Shown in pieces: positions 40,175 to 50,977 of a stretch of DNA of 64,000 nt (position 1 is its first letter; each line of letters starts with the position of its first letter). Made by a program: the position numbers and the translations under genes. The stretch is from Gracilaria domingensis. Its lineage: Eukaryota > Rhodophyta > Florideophyceae > Gracilariales > Gracilariaceae. A model generated the notes under the pieces. That model was not told the DNA's origin. It made no database searches and saw only the letters and a program-made list of their open reading frames with translations. The stretch is taken from positions 1-64,000 of the forward strand of contig VCMS01000146.1 in assembly GCA_022539475.1 (NCBI GenBank), written 5' to 3'.

Positions 40175-42834
40175 GTTAGCGCGATACGAGCCGCAACGTT
40201 TTGTATGACGAAGAGCCCTCCGACGTGCCTCCCAGAGGGAATGTTTACCGCCGCCCGCATCTCTGCTGTTACTTACATGTGCTTAATGAACAAAGCCGTG
40301 GCAGGAGAGAAGGCCAAGAGCCTTTGTTTCGTGCAGCGCAGAAAGCGGAGCTCATCATTCCAATCTCATTGGGAGCTCACTCAAAAGCAAAGCAAAGCCA
40401 CCAGTGAATGACCAGTGAAAGCCAAACTCGAGTGATTACGATGTATGTCATGAGTCGGTTCCAGCTGGGGAAGAAGAAGATCCATCAAAAGCTATTGGCT
40501 TACATCATTCACGGGCTCCAACGTCAACGGCAAAGCCAAAGGAATCAAGTGCGGGTCAGATATGCGTGAGGGCCCTACGGACGAATGGCCAGATACGCTC
40601 TCATTCTTGTACGACGGTTGGCCGCGGATTTTCTGGCTTGCGCGCCTGGCTGCTAGACGACATGTTCTCTTTCCCAGAACGGGGCTCTCATCCATAAGCT
40701 TGCCGCTTCTCTCACGGGCCTACTCGTAGGACCAACCGATGTGGAATACGTAGGATTATGTCGGTTGGAATGAAGCGTAGTTGTAGCACCAAACGATGTT
40801 GGCTTTCACTGAGTTTTCCGCGTGAGCCAATTCAGACGAAGAGTCATTGGCCCTGGCCACGGCTGCCATGCAACGTTTTGGGCGCCTGCTTTTGCTGTAA
40901 ACCTTGGAAAGGTAATGGGGCTCAGCCTTATGCCAGAGTTGCAACCATAGAGGGCCAACCCTTTCACGGAGCATGCCTCATCTTCCCGACCTCTTACCAC
41001 TTTTCGAACAACGCCCAGCTGCCAGTGACGGGTGACAAATGATGATGAACTTTTCTTTCCGTGCGTTGCGCGGGACGTGCGTATGGCTGCAATACGCAAG
41101 ATGTTAGCAAAGATGGGGTGAAGAGGAAAGCTGTTGGTTGCAAGCAGTTACAACGAAGGCAGACAGACCAATGCCGTTCCTTGGAATAATGCTGGAGCTT
41201 GGAACGTTGTGTTGCGGAGCTCGAGATCCGTACAGATACACTCGTATACGTATGAAGAACAGCGGTCTCACGTTCGAAGGCTGGGCTTGTCGAATAAGAA
41301 CGCGATTTTGAAGGACGGGCGACTCTTCGTGCCATTGGCGAGCGTTAGAATTCAATTGAAGATATTGTGCTTCCTGATGCAGCATTGGGACAATGACAAG
41401 CATCGCTCGCATGTGACCGTTCCTCGGGAAGTGGACCATGTACAGTTAGAAATCGTTCACCGGGACATACGGTAAGGCGAACGTTGCACAAGCAATCACA
41501 TCAGAGGCGGTTGCGCTCTTCCTTGCACGAAGCTCGACAGGCGCTACCAGTCATCGCAGAAAACGCCGACGTGTGAAAAGTATGTTTCCTTAGTTCACGA
41601 CGACAGTTCGGAAACCTAGTTGAAAACCAAAGAGAGAAATGAAAACCACAAGGAAAACACTCCTCGCGGTGCCGAATGCGCGCGGGTGTGATGTCGTGTG
41701 AGGCCCGCCCTCTCGAACTGGGCTCGTTCGTCACCGTGGATTGAGCCATGTCACGGTCTTGATTATCTAACGGTCTGAAGTAATGAAGTCCTCGTTGAAG
41801 AGACAGCATCGTCGTACCGGACAACCGCTGAGCAATGCATCCTCTGCTGATCCAGTGCGATGGTTTGCGCCGCAACTTGAGGCTCACTTGGCATTCCGCA
41901 GTCTCACGTACGCATGATTGAATATTCAGTAGATGCGTGTACACGTGGTCCGGGTTGGGTCCAAACTGAAGCGCTCGCATGCAATACGGAAAGGTGCACA
42001 AGAAGGGAAAGGTTTTTGTAGATACCAAAGACAATCTCGGGGTTAGTAGGAGCTTTGCTATCACCACTTGTGTAACCTTACGGCGGAAACTTACAGTACT
42101 TTTGGTACACGTACATGTACGTGTACACGCACCGGCTGTACTCTTACATGTACCGCCGTGCCTCCCTCAGCGCTTCTGATCTGTTTGCTAATCTAGGCTC
42201 ACCGCTCACCCTCGCAGAGTGATATGTCACCAACTCACCCAAACTCACCCTCAGCTCAGCTCAGCTTTCGCTTCTCATCGGTCAATTGCATGATATCGCG
42301 TCTGTTCCACCCACACCCATTTACCTGTGGTACACCGCATTGAGCGAGGTTGTGATTCAAGGTCTCCATCGAGAGTTGGCCGCCACGAAGGAACACAGGA
42401 GCCACGGTTTCTCAGCATTGCTCATCCTAGTAGGCAATTCGTGCTGCAGACGCATATGAGGGGAGGGGCTTGATTGTTGACAATGTGCGCACCCCGGACC
42501 GTCTGAACATGAAATACAGATAGGTGCTTGACTTGTGTACCAAACTAGAGCACACCAGTTTCGACGACGATGTGCCCTTTGAGTAGCAAACATATACGCG
42601 ATAGACTGGACAGCATGAAGGCTATACGCACAGAAAGCGAGACCAAGTTGAAATCTCGCGACCAGAGCACCTGAGAGGCGCATCTTATCGCAAGCCGCGA
42701 TAAGAGCTCAAGAGATATCTTAGGGAATTGTTAACAGAATGTAACATGGTGATTCCCTTCATATGATACGTAGTGCTCTCTCTCTCTCTCTGTTATGGGC
42801 ACACTAGCTTAACCGGAACTAAAGGCAGAGCGAT
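40175..42834. other. No convincing gene; contains a perfect palindrome
   Basis: About 2.7 kb. Open stretches on both strands (for example 41134-41475 plus, 41501-42067 minus, 42357-42683 minus) carry no domain I recognise. The 22-bp perfect palindrome at 42105-42126 and a short CT microsatellite near 42777-42793 are the only clear structures. Confidence 0.4.
42105..42126. repeat. Perfect 22-bp palindrome without loop
   Basis: GTACACGTACATGTACGTGTAC equals its own reverse complement; alternating purine/pyrimidine, so Z-DNA- or cruciform-prone. Confidence 0.85.
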
Positions 42835-43130
42835 CCTCAAAGAAGCGCTCCCTCACCAGAAAGGCCAACACTTTGTCGGGCCACTTGGAAACAATATCAC
42901 TAACAGACATACCTCGACGTTCGCTCAGGGGAGGCAGAATAAGGCGTCTTGATAGTGTTCTGAGCGGGCAACGTGACAGATAATGCTCAGCCTCATTCTA
43001 GACTCCTGGTCTACAGCGACAAACAACACGTTTCTTCAGCAGAAAAGAGCCGAAAGGACGTAGCGCTGCCTGGTTGAGTTGAAGTGCTGTTACCCGGAAT
43101 GGTTCCAAATGTATATGCGAGTTGTTTAGT
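42835..43130 (-). mobile_element. LINE 3' tail fragment, decayed
   Basis: On the minus strand the sequence encodes CRCRPG, a stop, then NEAEHYLSRCPLRTLSRR and SKWPDKVLAFLVRERFFED. This is the same end domain as the fragment at 36890-37115 (AEHVVLRCPL...; MLAFLKREN). One in-frame stop lies between the two halves of the zinc-knuckle cluster. Upstream sequence to about 43480 may be more of the element but is too decayed to call. Confidence 0.6.
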
Positions 43131-43837
43131 ACGCGAAGCGCAGCAGCAAGATACGTACTTTTATGGAGGATATCGGACTGGTTCTTGCACCTGGTTTCCC
43201 GAGTGATATGAGGATTGGGTGGAAAGATCGTCGCTCATGGTTTCTTGAGTGGCCAACGTGGTACATGTGAAGCCCCTTGTCATGGTGTGCCTCTCAGCCG
43301 ACGGTCTCTACAGGTCGAAGGAAGAGGGCAAGACGAAGGCGATAGGCGTCAGTGACGAACGCTTTGCGGTCGGAAAAACCTAAGATACCTAATACTTCCT
43401 CGTCGTAGCTCAGTAAGCATAGGGCGGCTACTGAGAAGTGGTCAGTGGCTGCGATGTAGAGGTATTATACGTCGTTGTCTCTTGAGCAAACCCACGCGTA
43501 GGAGAATTGAGCTCCACCGTTTCCATACATACGGGGAGGAGGAGGGAGGATATCGAAGACTGTGCTCCTTCTCCTTGGGCCAAACCTTCAGATCGTTTTT
43601 CTATCGAAGCCGAAGGAACTGCGGTCGAGTCGTTTCAAGTCAGAAACTTTGACATAATTTTGGGGTAACTTACTTGGTAGATGTTTGCGAAGATTGTCTC
43701 CCTTCTTGGTCATGAAGTAGGTGCCACAGAATACGACAGAAGATATGGTAGCCAGAGAAAATACGAACTGGATCAGGTTCAACGCATCGTGCAGCTCATC
43801 TTATTCAGCCGAATGATACGAAGGTCTCAATCGTGAA
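43131..43837. other. No convincing gene
   Basis: Possibly further decayed LINE sequence on the minus strand to about 43480. A 64-residue minus-strand frame (43588-43782) begins with a hydrophobic segment but has no family match by eye. Confidence 0.35.
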
Positions 43838-44200
43838 TTGGGGCTTCGCTGTGTTGCTTTCTCACAAGACATGAAACACGTTGTAACTGGCCATGCAGAT
43901 GAGAGTATTCTGGTTTGGAACAGTGAATCTAGATATCAACTTGGGCGACAGTTTGAAGGAAGGTGGGCGGGTGTGGGACGTCTATGGTCGTTATGGGAAA
44001 TGGTGGGGGGCCACACAAGGCAGCACACAGCGCGTGCGATGGTAAGGTACCTCGACATGTGAACGGGCCTACGTCAGGTTAGCCCTCTTCACATGGTTTT
44101 GGGATGAACATAGTGTTGTGAGCTGATCACGAGACGGTGCCTTTTGGCGTTTGGGATGCAGTGACTAGTGAGATGATCTTGTCGCTCGTCTCAAGGGACC
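43838..44200 (+). pseudogene. WD40-repeat relic
   Basis: Reads CVAFSQDMKHVVTGHADESILVWNSESRYQLGRQFEG, one typical WD40 blade. About 260 bases later, in another frame, comes DHETVPFGVWDAVTSEMI, a second partial blade with the GVWDAVTSE signature. At least one frame change and missing sequence lie between. A degenerate fragment of a WD40 protein gene, probably non-functional. Confidence 0.55.
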
Positions 44201-44235
44201 TGCCATCTCGAGTTTATAGCAGAGGGAGCAGGGAT

Positions 44236-45141
44236 TCAGCCTCGGAAGGAGTGGCGCACTTCTGGAACCTCTACGAAGCGCGCAGTTGAGCGCTCTCGGT
44301 GACTGTGGCGTTTATCTTCAACACTGAGTAGAACACCGTAGAGTGATGAAACATAGATATCAGCAGTAACCGCACAAAGCTCCTTACGAGCCTGCCACAG
44401 CGTGAGCGCCATATTCGCATCCCGCGACCGGCGCTCCCACTGATGCCCCGACATCCGCACGAAGCCCGGATGCGCGGCGATCACCTCGAACGCATTCACG
44501 CCGGCTGCTTTGAGGCGCTTATTCGGCTTGTCTGCAAGCAATTAAAACCGCGAACTTGCTCTCCGCAAAAGCTAAGACCTTCGGGACATGCCGGAATCAT
44601 CTGGGAAGAAGAAGTCCAAGGAGAAGATAAGCGACTATGCGGCGATGGGCAACTGGGGGTATGACGGGCGCGAAAGTCGTGTTAGGAATAATGGGAAGCA
44701 ACTTGTGTATTGAGAGGCAAAAACGATCGAGAACTTTGCACGCCATCTGTTTCTCCATCTGCCGGTTTGCCTCCGCTGCGAGACCGCACGGTACCATAAT
44801 TAATTGTTCATGATGATGGCTCTGATCGGCCGTACGTCCAGCTTATCGCGCTCAAAAGCGAAGTCTTCAGCACAGACTGAACCAAGTTGGTTGGTGTCGA
44901 GTCGGATGGCTGAGGTCTTTCCGTCGGACCCCGCGGCGACGGCGCCGAAGAGGGCAGCAGACCTACCCGGCATATCGAAGTCGCAGCAGGCAAACGTAAC
45001 GTACGCGATGCTCTGAGATAGCATGCACATGGCTTTTTCCCGACGATGGAGTGGGCGCGCATGACGATTATGGTTTAGCCGGCTTGTGACGGCAGGCCAG
45101 GCTGCTGGCGCTCCATCGCTGCTTCGTTTGGGATGCGACAA
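44236..45141 (-). pseudogene. Degenerate tandem copy of the SDR oxidoreductase
   Basis: Pieces align in order with the intact gene at 45705-46664. SAIRLDTNQLGSV and FERDKLDV (about 44950-44830) match its mid-N-terminal part. QMEKQMACKVLDRFCLSIHKLLPII (44750-44670) matches the QMESHMACNVVGHF block. AFAESKFAVL (about 44570) matches the YxxxK motif with the catalytic Tyr replaced by Phe. RLKAAGVNAFEVIAAHPGF to KELCAVTADI (44520-44340) matches the C-terminus, with about 60 residues deleted. There are at least two frame changes, and the N-terminal nucleotide-binding motif is not recognisable. A dead duplicate, 600 bp downstream of its parent. Confidence 0.75.
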
Positions 45142-45704
45142 GCGGCGACGCGACGGCGAAGCAGTCGCCGCGGCGGGGACCCGTTTGTTGCACGTCGTGC
45201 TGATGGGCCTGGCGTTGACGGGCGATCTGACGCGTTAAAGAGTCCTGTGCAGGCAATTTTCGAGCAGCGCGGGCACCCAAGACGACGGGAATGGTGGACA
45301 TCGCTCTCGCTCTGATACATGTTGTTGGTCCCCTTTGCTTCGTTCCCGGTTGCCTTGCTCTGAGAGCACTGGCCTCTCTTTAGTGGTTAGAATGTCGTTA
45401 CAGAGTTATGAAGAGCGGCGGTATTGAGAAGCGTAGGAGAGGAAGACGGAATTCGCACCAATCGCATCCAATCGCACCACATCAGGCTTGGCCTGAAGAG
45501 TGGGCGGGGACGGATTCGGGCCCGTTAGGAGTGATTGCGATGGACGCTGAAGTAGCTCGTCGCATGTTCGGTGCCTCTGACCGCGATGGACCGCCATGAA
45601 GCACGCATCTGAGCAGGAGACAACTAGCACTCACGTTTTACCGTGACCGTGGCCTTCATCCTCTTCCCCCCGCCCCCCCGCAGAGCAGCGTATCGTGACA
45701 ATGT
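45142..45704. other. No gene; spacer between SDR pseudogene and SDR gene
   Basis: Short frames only. The left part (45142-45330) may be decayed N-terminal sequence of the pseudogene, but no motif is left. A C-run of about 8-10 bases lies near 45668-45680. Confidence 0.35.
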
Positions 45705-46664
45705 CTAGATATCGGTGGTAACAGCACAAAGCTCCTCACAAGTCTGCCACAGCTTGAGCGCCTGCTCATCATCCCTGCCCTGCTTGCACATCTTCGCATT
45801 CGCGACCGGCGCGCCAACCCACGCCATCATGCCGCCCGGTCCAAAGTACGCGTTCTCCGGGATCTGCTGCCTGTCCATGGTGGCGGCGTGGACGAGCACC
45901 AACGCACCGCCCTCCGCCGGCATGCCCAGCATACTGAGCGCGCAGAAGAGATAGCGCTGCCACATGGACTCGACGCGTGATTGCAGCGGCGTGCGCGAGT
46001 AGCCCGGATGCGAGGCGATGGCAAACGCGTTGATGCCGGCCGCCTTGAGGCGTCTGTCCAGCTCGTGCGCCAGCAGTAGATCGGCCAGCTTGCTCTGCGC
46101 GTACACGCCAATCTTGTCGTACTTGCTGGAGTCCTTGGCGAGGAAGACGTCGTAGTCGATGCTGTTGGTGGCCTTGGTGTGGTCGGCGGCGATGGACGAC
46201 ACGGTGATGACGCGCGCGTCCGGTGTGTTGCGAATAACGGGGAGCAACTTGTGCGCGAGGTAGAAATGGCCGACAACGTTGCACGCCATGTGCGACTCCA
46301 TCTGCGGATGCGCCGCGCTGCGCGTCGGCACGGTGCGGTAGTTGACCATCATGATGCCGGCGTTGAGCAGCAGCACGTCGAGGCTGTCGTGCTCGGCGAC
46401 AAAGGCCTCGACAAAGGTGTCGATGGAGTCGAGGTCGGTGGTGTCCAGCCGGATGAGCGACGCCTTTCCGCCGGACGCGGCGGCGGCGGCGCTGATTTCG
46501 TCGCACAGCGGCTGCGACTTCTCGAGGTTGCGGCATGCCATGACGACGTGGGCGCCCGCGATGGCCAGCGTGCGCGCGGCGTGCAGCCCGATGCCCGAGC
46601 TGGCGCCCGTGATGATGATGGTCTTGCCGCCCTGCGGCGGCACGTCGTTCTCCGTGAATGGCAT
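45705..46664 (-). CDS. Short-chain dehydrogenase/reductase (retinol dehydrogenase-like)
   Basis: An NAD(P)-dependent oxidoreductase of the classical SDR superfamily, 319 residues in a single exon. Cofactor motif TGASSGIG at 19-26; NAG at 101-103; catalytic Ser in VITVSSIAA (about 156-157); Tyr188-x-x-x-Lys192 in VYAQSK. The domain arrangement, with ASHPGYSRT after the active site, resembles retinol dehydrogenase / WW-domain oxidoreductase / protochlorophyllide-reductase-like SDRs; the substrate cannot be told from sequence alone. No transmembrane or targeting segment is evident. GC-rich like the GTP cyclohydrolase gene. A degenerate copy lies downstream. Confidence 0.88.
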   Translation of the reverse strand: MPFTENDVPPQGGKTIIITGASSGIGLHAARTLAIAGAHVVMACRNLEKSQPLCDEISAAAAASGGKASLIRLDTTDLDSIDTFVEAFVAEHDSLDVLLLNAGIMMVNYRTVPTRSAAHPQMESHMACNVVGHFYLAHKLLPVIRNTPDARVITVSSIAADHTKATNSIDYDVFLAKDSSKYDKIGVYAQSKLADLLLAHELDRRLKAAGINAFAIASHPGYSRTPLQSRVESMWQRYLFCALSMLGMPAEGGALVLVHAATMDRQQIPENAYFGPGGMMAWVGAPVANAKMCKQGRDDEQALKLWQTCEELCAVTTDI

Positions 46665-47768
46665 CGCTGCGGCGGTGAGCGGCGGCGGCGGCGAGCGACG
46701 GCAGCGAGTAGTGGTGGGGGTAGGTGCGCGGGCGCTGGTGGCGACGACGGTCGGAGCGTCACGTACTTTTGGCGGTGGCGCTTCGTGTACGTCGACTTGC
46801 TTCCGTGCGCTGACGTGGAAACGGTTACCCGAGTTGCCCGATGCATCGCTACCTACGGGAAGACGGCACCAGACAGCATCTACACGTATAAAAAAAAACC
46901 CTACAAGAGCCGAATTGCGTTCAAGCTAAAATTACATGGTATCGACGCCAATTACTTGTCCCCTCGCACCCAGGATCGAAGCTTCGGCGCCTTCGTTCTT
47001 GAGGAGTTCGAAATGGAGAACCAACGCTACTCCAATCGACGGCCATGCGGAGTTCTCTAGACGCAGATGCGGATAGACAAGTCCGTCCAGGAAGTAGGAG
47101 TGGCCGCTCCACATGCATGTCCGCGATTGGCTTATCTCAATTCATGCACTTCCAAGCTTTTGAATGCTTTCCAACTCCATGTACTTTCATGTAATCAAAG
47201 AGATCACTCGTCATAGTTTGGGATCCCCGCCATTCGGCGCTGAGCACGATTCCGCTCATGATCGTTCTCATTCTCCATCTCTTACTTTCTACTTCGCGCC
47301 CTCACCGTCTCGTTTGTGGAATCGCTCCACGACAAGAATGGTCGCCTTGGAGCACCCTTGATCTTCGTCTTCCATCAATCTTCCCATCACAATCATAATC
47401 GACACAAATCGATTGACAACGTCGCCTTCAGCAGCATTTGCGCATCTTTACAACTTCAAAGTCTTACTGTATCAATCATTTGTGATAAAGTTCACGTTCT
47501 ACATACCACAACAAACTCGACACGCACCTTGCCGAGCAGAGCTTCTTCACATGTTTCTTCCTCCGGCACCTGATGAAATTTATCATGACGCGGAAGCAAA
47601 GCAGACCCAGTTGAACTCAGACCAGAGTCGTGTAACACATGATCGAAAGCACTATAAAACACCAACATCCTCTCGTTCCTTTGCCCCCACAACTCCCTCC
47701 AACACCAAAAAGTCCACAAACAACAACTGCCGTACTCTCAATACATACAGTTTCCTCATCCGCTCACC
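46665..47768. other. Intergenic between divergent SDR and secreted-protein genes
   Basis: About 1.1 kb. The left ~200 bases are GC-rich and continue the SDR 5' region; the rest is AT-richer. No coding signal. Confidence 0.45.
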
Positions 47769-48161
47769 ATGAACAAGTTCATCATTGTCTTCGTTTCTTT
47801 CTTTGCCGCAGCTATGGCCGCCCCACACACCCTTCCGGCATACGCTCGTCAGGTTTCTCCCGGTATGGTGGGAATTTGTAAACCTGCCTTCACGCAAGCC
47901 GTGATTCTTCCGGTCGCTAAATGTTTCTGCAATGCTCTATTCAACGAAGTCGTCAGTGTTAACGTCCAGGAGCGAGCGGAAAGCGATTGTATCAACTTTT
48001 TCGGTTCTGAGGAGGCTATTCTGGCCCTAGAGGACCCGTGTGTCGGATTCACTACCGGTGATGGGTCCCTCAATGTTCCGTTGATCGAGACGTTACTCAA
48101 TGTCATTCGTAAGAAGTGTTTCCCGGATGATGTCTTCGAAGTGATTGTGACTGAGAACTAG
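47769..48161 (+). CDS. Small secreted six-cysteine protein
   Basis: 130 residues. Signal peptide MNKFIIVFVSFFAAAMAA, then a mature domain of about 110 residues with six cysteines (spacing C-x15-C-x-C-x19-C-x16-C-x25-C) that could form three disulfides. I do not recognise the family. Short, single exon, with an AATAAA at 48246-48251 about 85 bases after the stop. Could be a defence or adhesion peptide, but the sequence does not say so. Confidence 0.7.
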   Translation: MNKFIIVFVSFFAAAMAAPHTLPAYARQVSPGMVGICKPAFTQAVILPVAKCFCNALFNEVVSVNVQERAESDCINFFGSEEAILALEDPCVGFTTGDGSLNVPLIETLLNVIRKKCFPDDVFEVIVTEN

Positions 48162-50065
48162 CTCTCAGGTCCCTGCTTTTTTCTTCTATAAGGCTAACTT
48201 TAGCTTGTCAGAAGAAGAAAGCTTAGGATATCTAAGCGCTTTATGAATAAATGTCATGCTTTCTATTCGATTGTTAAACATGCTTCAGTTCGACAGTCTC
48301 CAACACCTGAAACATATCTTACCAGTACTGTGCCGCAAGCAGAATAAATCATTGATATTCAAGTTCAACATGCTCCTCTGTTCAACAGCCGCTGTTTCTA
48401 AACACGAAATAGTATATAGAGAGGGCGCTCTTGACCACTGAATTCTTGTTAAAAGAAGAATTCTGCCCTTTTTGAAACAGAAAAGATGAAGGACACTCTA
48501 CAACCATTCATTATTGAATCTGTTACGAAATATAAATGGCCGTCACAAATTGATTCATCCTTCCGTTGGAGAGAGAATCCCCCACTAGTATGGATAAATG
48601 GGCAACGAAAGACTTTCCCTGAAGTCAGTTCGTGCAGTGTAGGAGGCGTTCTTCCCAGCTAGCCTCTTCTGTCCCAAAACAAGTTCCCAGTAACTTAAGC
48701 GTTGAAGAGAACTCAACTGGTGTAAATCATTACATCTCTTATTCTCAACTGGACTCTGATATTGGCTTGGACAGGCATATTTTGGCAAAAATGGGAAAGA
48801 AACTGTATCACAACCTCAAACAGATGAAGCGATTTTTAAAACAACTGAAGAAATATGTACGAATCCTAAAGAAACTCAAATAACTCCCTCTAACTTCAGA
48901 GAATCAAGGGTGAGCACTCAGTGGAACGAAGTGTTGTCATCATTCACTCTCAAGTAGACCGTAATGATGTTGCATTCGCTATCAAGATTTTCATTCTAAG
49001 GCAACAATGCGGTTTATGAGACAAAAAGCTTCCTTCTTTCCGAAATACGACCTTTGGATCTAAAATAAACATATCATGGGCCTAATGATTCCCGGTAGTA
49101 TCGTGTAAAAGTGCTCCTACCTAATCTCGAGCTGACTTGTTCTTCTCCCGTTGAAGAACTTGTCAGCACTTGCTGGAGGCAGCTACGCAGATTGAATCTG
49201 AAAGAATGAAGTCTTCAGAAACGATCCTGCTTTTCATATGTTATCGCGAACCTTAGCAGAAGCGGAATTCCGAATTTAGGGTCCAGAGCCGTATCACTGC
49301 ATCATTTTCTTCTGTTGAATCGAGGACCTCAAATTCAGAGTACAAACGTTTATGGCGGCCAGCGCGTGGAAGGATGCGAGCTGGTATGTAGTCTGTGCAG
49401 ATATCACGTCCTTGGCCTTTTTGATGTAGCAAAGGTAGCTACATCATCTCTTTGGTGAAGCTTTCTCAAAGGACTGCGTATAAGAAATATGATAGTGTGA
49501 CAAAAATTTATACCTGATCATGAATCATCAATGGCACTCGAGCGATATTGGCTGGTGCATGCTTTTGAATCGCCATTCCCGTATGCATTAGCGACGATAC
49601 TAGTTGGGTAGATTTGTTCGCCCTTCAGAACGAATGGGTTTCTTTCAAGCGCTCCGTCGCTGAGCCGTTGGCGATCTGGTATCGTACCCTTGCCTCCTAA
49701 AGTTTTGGGAACAACCCCGAACAGATTGGAATTTGAGAACTTGTTATCCTCTATCATGGATTAAACGAATTCATTTCCATGGATTTGTAACTGATACAAC
49801 AATTCTTAGCTTAGGAATTCCAATTTAATTGGAAAAAGATAGTGTGATCTGCGTTGTGGGGGATTGTTGTCAGCTGCGATGAACTCCGTTGATAGTATCG
49901 GCTTCCATTCCATGTCAAGCACGAATTTAGGTTTTTGTCCTGGCTCTCCTGCCAATTTTGTTCCTGACATGCCTACAAGAGTCTATAAAACATCCAGACC
50001 AGCGTTTCTCTTGTCCTCCCCAATGATGAACAAGCCGAAAAAATCAAATCTCGAAGTCTGTCATC
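48162..50065. other. No convincing gene
   Basis: About 1.9 kb of AT-rich DNA. Short frames (48632-48883 plus, with a Lys/Leu-rich end; 49518-49757 minus) lack features. Small inverted repeats such as AATTCTTGTT...AAGAATT near 48440-48465 are present. Confidence 0.4.
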
Positions 50066-50977
50066 ATGCTTCTTCACTTATTGCTCGTCCTCGCATACGG
50101 CGTCGTCGTACACGCTAAGACAATTGCTTTACTGGAATGCAGCGCCAATCTTTGTTCGCATCTCGGAGCAGCTGGTCTCTGTTCTTTCAGCGAAGGCTCT
50201 AGCTCGAAGACCATCACATGTCTCGAGTTTTCCAAAACGGAGAGATCGATGCAACAATGTGACTTTGCCTGCATTCAGATATGCCTTCCGCCGGAGGAAC
50301 AACCTATTGCAAATACTGGTGAGCGTTTCTGTTCCGATTGCCATCTGCGATCTGCAAGTTGTCAGTCTCACTACAAGATTTTCTTTGCTCCTCCGAAGCC
50401 CATCGTCGATCCGATTGTAAGACCACTTCCACTTCCTCCGAGGTGTTCTCTTCTGTTTTGTAGTCGAAATGGAAGCAAGGCAAGGTGCATCCTACCTGGA
50501 AATTTGCCCAAAGTGATTACATGTGGGTCATGGCCGTCCCTTGACCAGAATGCCTGCCCTAGGGCGGTATGCAGAATCCTCTGTCGTTTACCCGACAAAG
50601 GAAGGATCTGTGACAATCAATGCCCAGACTGCGCGTTCTTTAGCCTAAGTTGTGAATCGAACTTCGCGCTTTATGCACCCGAGGAGTGCCCACCCGAACC
50701 CCCAAAGGTCCCTGACTGCTCACTTGAGTTCTGCTCTGAGCAGGGCAGCACAGGTAAATGCAGCTTTGACGGAAAAGACATCACATGTGGAGATTGGCCT
50801 AAACTGGACCCCACCGCCTGTCCGATTGCTGTTTGTCTTATTCTTTGTGACTTGCCTCCCACAGGTCCGGTGTGTAACAACAAGTGCCCTCCATGTGCGT
50901 TCTTTGCGGCGAGCTGCAGCTCTCACTTTGAACTGTTTGCTCCCAAAGTTTGTCCCATCGAGAGTCTGTCGAACTGA
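50066..50977 (+). CDS. Secreted protein of three cysteine-rich repeats
   Basis: 303 residues. Signal peptide MLLHLLLVLAYGVVVHA, then three tandem ~85-residue modules starting near residues 25, 127 and 218. Each has CSxxFCSxxGsxgxC, ITCgxWPxLDxxACP, CxILCxLP, xxCxNxCPxCAFFxxSC and a final FxLFAP. Modules 2 and 3 are close to each other; module 1 is divergent (ITCLEFSKTE). About twelve cysteines per module suggests a disulfide-rich fold. I know no named family with this pattern. Modules are joined by Pro-rich linkers. AATAAA at 51045-51050. Probably extracellular; function unknown. Confidence 0.8.
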   Translation: MLLHLLLVLAYGVVVHAKTIALLECSANLCSHLGAAGLCSFSEGSSSKTITCLEFSKTERSMQQCDFACIQICLPPEEQPIANTGERFCSDCHLRSASCQSHYKIFFAPPKPIVDPIVRPLPLPPRCSLLFCSRNGSKARCILPGNLPKVITCGSWPSLDQNACPRAVCRILCRLPDKGRICDNQCPDCAFFSLSCESNFALYAPEECPPEPPKVPDCSLEFCSEQGSTGKCSFDGKDITCGDWPKLDPTACPIAVCLILCDLPPTGPVCNNKCPPCAFFAASCSSHFELFAPKVCPIESLSN

